Made by a program: the position numbers and the translations under genes
Notes under the pieces: model-generated
Seen by the model: the letters and a program-made list of their open reading frames with translations, nothing else
What the model was told of the DNA's origin: nothing
The model's database searches: none
Assembly (NCBI GenBank): GCA_028023455.1
Contig: JAQFVV010000030.1
Coordinates: 760,501-824,500, forward strand
DNA length: 64,000 nt
Direction of reading: 5' to 3'
Source: Epiperipatus broadwayi
Lineage: Eukaryota > Onychophora > Udeonychophora > Euonychophora > Peripatidae
Part shown: positions 26,281-35,200 of the stretch, piece after piece
Numbering within the stretch: the first letter of the stretch is position 1
Layout: every line of letters begins with the position of its first letter

Positions 26281-29200
26281 TTATATACCATCAGGCACTT
26301 CTGATTTGATAAATATAGAAGTTGCATGATCACTTACTCTTGGAATCTTTTTAGATTTAGCATACTTTTTCTTTAAATTCCTTTTTTTATCTTCAGAGTC
26401 CTGTGAATCAAAATCTTCAGAATATTTTAATGCAGTACTTGGTGATAAAGAGCAAGTTAAGTTATAAAAGGCACTAGAAATAGGTTTTGAGTTATCAGAT
26501 AAATTTGGCTTTGCTAAAAAATTTTTTACTGACAACCTATGACGAAAAAGATTTGTACATTTCCAGTCACTGGACTTATGATTAGCAGTATGCTGAATTA
26601 AAAGTTTATTACTGAATGTAGTATAAATGCAGTCTGAACAAGAAAGTAGGCCTGTTTTTTGATGTTCATTTTGAAGATGACGAGAAAAATTAGTTTTAAA
26701 TCCTGTTAAATACGGGCAATAAGGGCAATGTAGAATATTACCATCATGATGATGCCTAATTTTATGAAGTTTGAGAGTCGACCACTTGGGTGCAACAAAA
26801 TCACAAGATGTGCAAGGAAATGAACTAATTTTAAATTTATTTTGTAATTTAAATAACGATCTAGTGAAAAGAATACCTTTCTTGTGATAAAAATTGTGGA
26901 GTTCAAATTTTTCTTTGGTTTTTGAAGAAAATGAACACATTTTGCAGACAAAAGAATTTTTTATATACGGATGATTAAGTTGCAAATGCTTTTCATATGA
27001 CAAATGAAAATTGGAAGAAAAAGAACAATAAAAACATGAAAATTTCTTATGAGGATGTAAACAGTTCTTTGGCATTTCAATTTGTATCTTTTGATTACAC
27101 TGATTATAGCCAAGAGGAATTTCTTTTGTATGCTTAACTTCATGCTTTCGAATTTTCTGAGGGGATTTTGAAGCATATTTACAACCATAGAAACTGCATT
27201 TATATGTCTCTGAAGACTGAATTTGTTTGTTATGCTGAAAAACACTAGTAACATCAGATAAAATATAATGACACACATCACACTCAAATTCAATATTTTT
27301 ATGCAATTTTGCATGCTCTTCAACTAAATTAATTTTATCTAAGATATGTCCACACATTTTGCAAATAAATCGTTGTTCATTGCAATGTAATGCTTGACAA
27401 TGAGATGATAGTCTTGCTTTATATAAAGCTCTAAAACCACAGATTTCACAACTAAACATATTTAAATCAATGGCATATTTTTTCCAAAGATGATGCTTTA
27501 AAATATGCCAGTGTTGAAAAACTGTAGAACATTCTGGACATTTATAGTTTTTTTCATTAACATTATGACATTTTAAATGATATTTAAGATTATTTTCAGT
27601 TTTGAAACAACAACCACAATACTGAACAGGACACCTATAAGAATATTCTTTAAAACGTCGATAAGAATTTACACAACTTCTATCTCTGTTAATATTTTTT
27701 TTTAACAATGTAAAATCAATTTTATTAGGTGAAATGTCTTCATTTGACTCACCCTGATTTGTAATATCTCTGCCATTGTGTTTAATTATACTTTCTTGAT
27801 TAGTAAAAATTTGATGGCAAACATTGCATTCATATTTTGGAGTGCTATTGGAGTGACTGTGTGTATCCAGCAAATCTACACATTCAAAAACTTCATTGCA
27901 CTCACTACAAGAAAATTTCTGATGTTTTACATGCAAGTTTCGACAATGAGTTACAACAGTAGCATTATAGCATGCTTTAAAATTGCACAATTCACAAGAA
28001 AACATGTCCATATCAATTTTATGTTGTTTCCACAAATGAAATTTAAGAAGATGCCAAAATCCAAATTTATTAGAACATTCAGGGCATACATAATTCTTTC
28101 CCTTCAAGTTATGGCATTTTAAATGATAAGTTAAATTTTCTTCACTTTTAAAACAACAACCACAATGTCGTACATTGCACTTGAAATTATAGCCCTTCAG
28201 ACTTCTATAAGTTAATCCACAACTCCCTTTATTTTCTTTGTAATCACAACTAGGAGTTCTTAGACGTTTTACAGTTTTCTTGGTACGTGGAGCGTCAGCA
28301 TCATCAGTAGATTCATCATTTTCTAATTCTCCTTCAAAATGTTTAACGACATTTTCTATATCGGTAAAAAATTGATGGCACACGCAGCATTCATATTTAT
28401 GCCGCTCATGCTGCTGCACATGTAGTTGGAATGTATTTATTTCATCTAAAATTACGTTGCAAATTTTACATAATATTTGCTGACTTTTTGCATGGTAATG
28501 TTTGCAATGCTGAGAAACAATTGCCTTATAACATGCTTTGAAAGAACATTTCTCACAAGAAAACATTTCAACATCTACTTTATGAATCCTCCACAAGTGA
28601 ACTTTTAATTGATGCCAAAAAGAAAATACGTGAGAACATTCTGGGCATATATAATTTTTTTCTTTTAAATTGTGACAGCGTAAATGGTATTGCAAATTTT
28701 CTTCTGTTTTAAAACAACAACCACAATAACGAGCTGTACATTTATATACAAATTCTTTGAGTCTTCGGTAAGATTGAGAAATACCTTCTTTAACAGAATT
28801 ATGCTTGACAACAGATTCTACATCCATAAATAAATGATGGCAAACTTTACACTCGTATTGAAGTGCTGTTGTATCATGAATTAATGAATGTTCTTGTATT
28901 GAATTCCCATTATCAAATGTCTGATTACAATTTCTACAGATAAAATGTTGATCTTTCCCATGTGCCATTTGACAGTGTGAAGAAACACCTGCAGAATAAC
29001 AAGATTTAAAATTACATATTTCACAAGCAAACATATCAACATCTTTTCTATGTTGGTCCCAAAGATGTTGTTTTAAAATATGCCATTGCCTAAAAGGAGT
29101 TTTACACTCAGGACATTCATAGCTTTTAATTTCTGAATTGTGACAAGTCTGATGATATTTTAAATTTTCTTCCGTCTTAAAACGAGTTCCACAATGCTGA

Positions 29201-32200
29201 GCATTGCATTTATAAATGAAGTTATAAGAATACCAATACCATAATCTTGTACTCTTTCCTTTCATTTCTAAAGTTTCAGAAAATGATCGGCGTGGTCGTA
29301 AAATACGACCAGATTCTGGAATGTCAACATTTTCTGCTTTAATACTTTTCTTTGTTGTAGAAATATTTGACTCATTTAAAAGTTTTTCATCAGCTGTTCT
29401 TCTAGGTTTTTTAGGTGGATTAGACTGTAATGAATCGTTTTCTGGAGCAGTTCTCTTTACTGTATAAGTTGTTCCATGATGTTTAAAAGTACTACGTAAA
29501 TCAGAGAACAATTGGTGGCAAATAGTGCATTCAAATTTTTGTTCTTTATGTATTTTAGCATGTTCAGGAATAATTTCTACATTTTCTGGTTCCTTCTCAC
29601 AAATTTTGCAAACAAAAAGTTGTTTTTCTGTATGCTTCTTTAAACAGTGAGCAGACACATTATATAAATAACATGCTTTATAATCACATAATTCACATTT
29701 GAACATTTCAATATCGATCTTGTGATCTTCCCACAAATGACCTTTCAAAATGTGCCATTGTCGGAAAGGAAAAGAACATTCTGGACATTTATAACTTCCT
29801 AACTTTTTATCATGACAACTTTCATGATATTTTAAATTGTCTTCATTTTTAAAACGTGTTCCACAATGTAGAGCATGACATTTAAATTCAGAGGCATCTT
29901 TTATTTGATAAATACCAGCATTATGTTTATATACATGTGAAACAGTTGTAAAAACGTAACGACAGCCACTGCATTCATACTTTTGTTCTTTATGAAGTTG
30001 TGAATGATTGTGCAAAACTAAAGTATCTTTCAATGTTTCATCACATAATTTACAGGTAAAACGTTGATCCTTTGCATGTGCTATTTGGCAGTGAGAAGCT
30101 AAATATGATTGATAATTTGTTTTATGATCACAAAGATTACAGGGAACTAAATCCATATCAATTTTATGATGCTCCCACAAATGAATCTTTAATTGATGCC
30201 AATATCTGCATGGATCATTACATTCTGGACAACTATAGTTTTTGTCTTGAGCATTGTGGCACTTTTGATGATAAACCAATTTTTCTTCAGAAGAAAAGCG
30301 TGTTCCGCAATGTTTAGTATAACATTTAAAATCTATTGCTGGAAATTGTCTAGAAGTGCTTCTTAGTACATTGTGTTTAATAATATTGTTTAAATCCACA
30401 AAAACAGTTTTGCAAACAAAACAATTATATTTAAATTCGTTATGATTTGTAGAATGTTCAGAAATATCAGAACTTTCTAAAACATTATCACAACTATTGC
30501 AGACAAATTTCTGTTCTTTAATATGAATGCCTATGCAATGTAAAATCAAATCAGATGATGAATAAGTCTTATATAAACAAAGATTACAATTAAGTAAATC
30601 GACATCAAATTTATGCTCTTCAGATAGATGTAATTTAAGTTGCAGCCATGTTTCAAACAAATTACAACACTCGATACAAGAAAAATTAGATCCATTTATG
30701 TTGTGTGAATCATGATGGTATTTTAAAGTATCATTTGTTTTGAAAGTAAGGATACAATCTTGAAAACTACAGGGAAATTCTTGGGCTTCATTTTCTTCAA
30801 CAAAATTATCTTCATTTTTTGTCAAATCTTCATTAGTAATTGAATCATCATTCATTTCATCTTCAACTTCAGTTTTAATTCTAGTTATTTCAACTCCATT
30901 ATGTTTAAATAAACTTTTTAAATCTGTTAATAAATAATGGCAAACATTACATTCATATTTCATTTTATCATGACTGTTGGAATGTTGTGGAATCAAATTA
31001 GGATCTTCAAATACATGACCACAATCTTTACAAATGAAAAGCTGTTGACCTGCATGAACTCTTTGACAATGTTGAGCTACATTAAAAGAATAGCAAGCTT
31101 TAAAAAAACATAATTCACATTTAAACATTTCTACATCTATCTGATGCTGCTGCCAAATATGAGTTTTTAATAAATGCCATTGCTTATAATTGGTTGAACA
31201 TTCGGGACATTTGTAATTACCACCTTCTCTATCGTGACAACTAATGTGATAAAGAAGATTTTCTTCAGTTTTAAAGCGAGACCCACAGTGTTGAATGTAA
31301 CAACGAAAATCATCATCAATTTTAATCAACTGTCCACTTCCATTGTGTTTAATGATACATTCTACTTCTGTAAAAACATACTGGCAAACACTACATCTTA
31401 CCTTTATTTCTTCATGTGATTTACAATGTTCTTCAAGTGAAGAAGTTTGTTCAAACAATTGCTCACATTCCAAACAAATAAAACACTGGTTACGTATATG
31501 TGTTCCTTGACAGTGTTGAGCTAATGTTGCAGCATAATTAGTCTTAAATCCACAAACAGAACAAGAACATAAATCTATATCTATTTTATGATCTTCCCAT
31601 AAATGTGGTTTTAGAAGGTGCCAAAATCTAAACCCTTTAGAACACTCTGGGCACTTATAATTGCTTCCTTCCTGCAAGTTATGACAATTTTTATGATACA
31701 TCAATTTTTCAGGTGTACTGAAACGAGATCCACAATGTTTCATGAAACACTGATATTCATTGGTGTTTTGCAATGACAATCTAAGATTTTTCCTTACATT
31801 ATTATGCTTTAATACTGCTTCTTCATCGCTGAATATAGATAAACATACAGCACACTCATATTTTTGTTCCTCATGAGCAGAAACATGTTTTTCAACAGCA
31901 ATGGAATCATCACATGGTTCATTGCAAATTTTACATATAAAATGTTGGTCTTTGGTATGAGATGAACGACAATGAGTTATCATAGCAGTTGAATATGCGG
32001 TTTTATAATCACATATTTTACAACTACACATATCAATATCAATCTTATGTTGTTCCCAAAGATGAGGTTTCAAATGATGCCAATATTTAAAGATAGTATA
32101 GCATTCTGGACAAAGATAACCCCCAGCTTCAGGGTTATGGCAGGACTGATGAAACTTAAGAGTTTCATCGGATTTGAATGTAGAGCCACAATGCTGATAA

Positions 32201-35200
32201 TTGCATTTAAATGTAGCATTTCCTGCTTCAAGTAAATATCGATTCAAATTGTCTCCTTCGGTGGTAGGATCGGTATCAACCATATGCTCTCCATCAATGC
32301 TTGTATCCATTTTTTCTGAGTCATCTTCAATTTTTATATTCATTAATCCATTAATAGCAGTTTTAGCATTATGTCTAAAAGCACTTGTCAAATTTACAAA
32401 GATGCTGTGGCAAACATTGCATTCATATCTAATTTCTTCATGCAGTTTGGAATGTTCTAAAAGAAAATGTCGATTATCAAAAACTTGATCACAAATTTTA
32501 CAAATAAACAATTGTTGGTTAGCATGAACTCTCTGACAATGTTGAGCAACGTTGTAAATGTAACAAGCTTTATAATTACATAATTCACAACGACACATTT
32601 CCATGTCAATTTTATGCTGCTGCCATAAATGATATTTTAAAAGATGCCATTGTTTAAATGTTATAGAACACTCAGGACATTTGTAATTATTTTCATCACG
32701 ATTATGACATCTCAAATGGTAGTTTAAATTTTCTTCATTTTCAAACCGAGAACCACAATGTTGCATGTAACATTTAAAATCATTACTTAATTTCTCTAAA
32801 TCCCCTCCATTATGTTTTTCAATGCTATCTAAGTCAGTAAAAACATAATGACAAATAGTGCATTCAAATTTCTGCTCTTCATGAACTTTTGTATGATCTG
32901 ATATTAGAGGAAAATTTTCAAACACATTATCACAAAATTTACAAACAAATTGTTGGTTTTTAAAATGTGATCCTTGACAATGAGAAGCAAGAGTAGCTGC
33001 ATAATTAGTTTTTAATCCACAAATAGAACAAGTACACATGTCAATATCAAGTTTGTGATGCTCCCAAAGATGTGGCTTTAACTGATGCCAATGTTTATAT
33101 AAAGAAGAGCATTCTGGACATTTGTAATTTCGATCTTCTAAATTATGGCATTTCTGATGATAGTGTAACCGATCTTCAGTTGAAAATCGACATCCACAAT
33201 GTTTAGTATAGCATCGAAATTCATTAGAATTTTGTCTTACTTGTCTTGTTGATTTTTTAATATCTATATGTTTTGAAACACATTCTAAATCTGTAAAAAT
33301 TATTCCACATACTTTGCACTCAAATTTGAATTCCTGATGTGATGCTGAATGCTTTTCAACAATTACATAATCATCACATATCTCTGAACAAGTTTTACAT
33401 GAGAAACGCTGATCTTTACTATGTGAAGCACGACAGTGAGTTGCTAAAGTTGCTGCATAGTAAGTTTTATAATCACATACATTACAACTACACATATCTA
33501 AATCAAGTCGATGAATTTCCCATAAATGTGGTTTTAAGTGATGCCAGTATTTAAAATCATTTGAACATTCTGGACATGTGTAACCATTTCCTTCTGAATT
33601 ATGACATTTTTTATGATAAATCAAATTTTCATCACTCTTAAAACGTGAACCACAGTACTGGAAACTGCATCGAAATGGAAAATTTTCAAAATCAATAAAA
33701 GAATTATTTAAAGATTTTGTTTCACTTGCATCTATAATATTACTTTCATCATTTTCCTCTAATTCACTCTTTTTACTAGATACAGAATCATCATTTACTT
33801 CAGTACTTGAATTAAGAATACCTTTAATAGAAGTTTTCATGTTATGTTTAAAAATATTTAATAAAGTTGTGAATATACAATGACAAACATTACATTCGTA
33901 CTTAATTTCTTCATGATTTTTGGAATGTTCTGTGAGAAACTGTCGGTGATCAAAAACTTGGTCACAGATTTTGCAAATAAACAGTTGCTGATTTGCATGC
34001 ATTCTTTGACAATGTTGAGCAACATTAAATATATAGCAAGCTTTATAATCACACAATTCACATCGGGACATTTCCACATCAACTTTGTGTTGCTGCCATA
34101 AATGTTGCTTTAACTGATGCCATTGCTTGAATGAGATCGAACATTCAGGGCATTTGTAATTGTTTTCATCTCTATTATGACACCTTAAATGATAATTCAA
34201 ATTATCTTCACTGTCAAACCTTGAACCACAATGTGGCATATAGCACTTATTATCTATATTTGTTTTTTCGATATCACCACCATTATGCTTATGAATGCCC
34301 TCAGCATCAGTATAAATATAATGACAAATATTACATTCGTATTTATAATCATCATGAAGTTTAGAATGTTCATTTACTAAAGAATAATTTTCAAGTACTT
34401 GTTCACAAACTTTACAAATGTACTGTTGATTTTTGGTATGTAAACTTTGACAGTGCAATGATAATGTTGCAGCATAATTTGTTTTAAATGCACATACTGA
34501 ACATGTAGACATATCGATATCTAATCTATGATGCTCCCAAAGATGAGGTTTTAGTTGGTGCCAGTGTTTGAATGTGGCTGAACATTCTGGACACTTATAG
34601 TTTCTTTCCTCTGGATTATGACATTGCTGATGATATTGCAATCTTTCTTCTGTGGAAAAGCGACAGCCACAATGCTTTGCAAAACATCTAAATTCATTAA
34701 GACTTTGCCGTGGCACTTTATGAACTTTTTTTTTATCAATATGTCTTAAAATAGCTTCTAGGTCAACAAGAACGATTCCACAAATACTGCATTCAAACTT
34801 TAAATCTTCATGCATACCAAAATGTTTTTCAGCAGAGGGTGCATCTTCACAAACTTCTTTGCAAAATTTACAAATAAATTGCTGTTCTTTGCTATGTAGA
34901 GCCCGGCAATGAGTAGAAAGAGTAGATGAATAAGGTGTTTTATAATCACAAATATTACAGCACAACATATCTAAATCTATTTTGTGCGACTCCCAAAGAT
35001 GCTGTTTTAGATGATGCCAATTTTTGAATTCAGTGGCACACTCAGGACAAGAATAACCTGTGAACTCACTGTTATGGCAATTCTCATGATATTTAAGAGC
35101 TGCTTCTGTTTTAAATCGAGTCCCACAATATTGGTAACTACAACGAAAATAAACAGCCTCCAAGTCTTTAAAAGAGCTATTACCATCATCATTTTCTTCA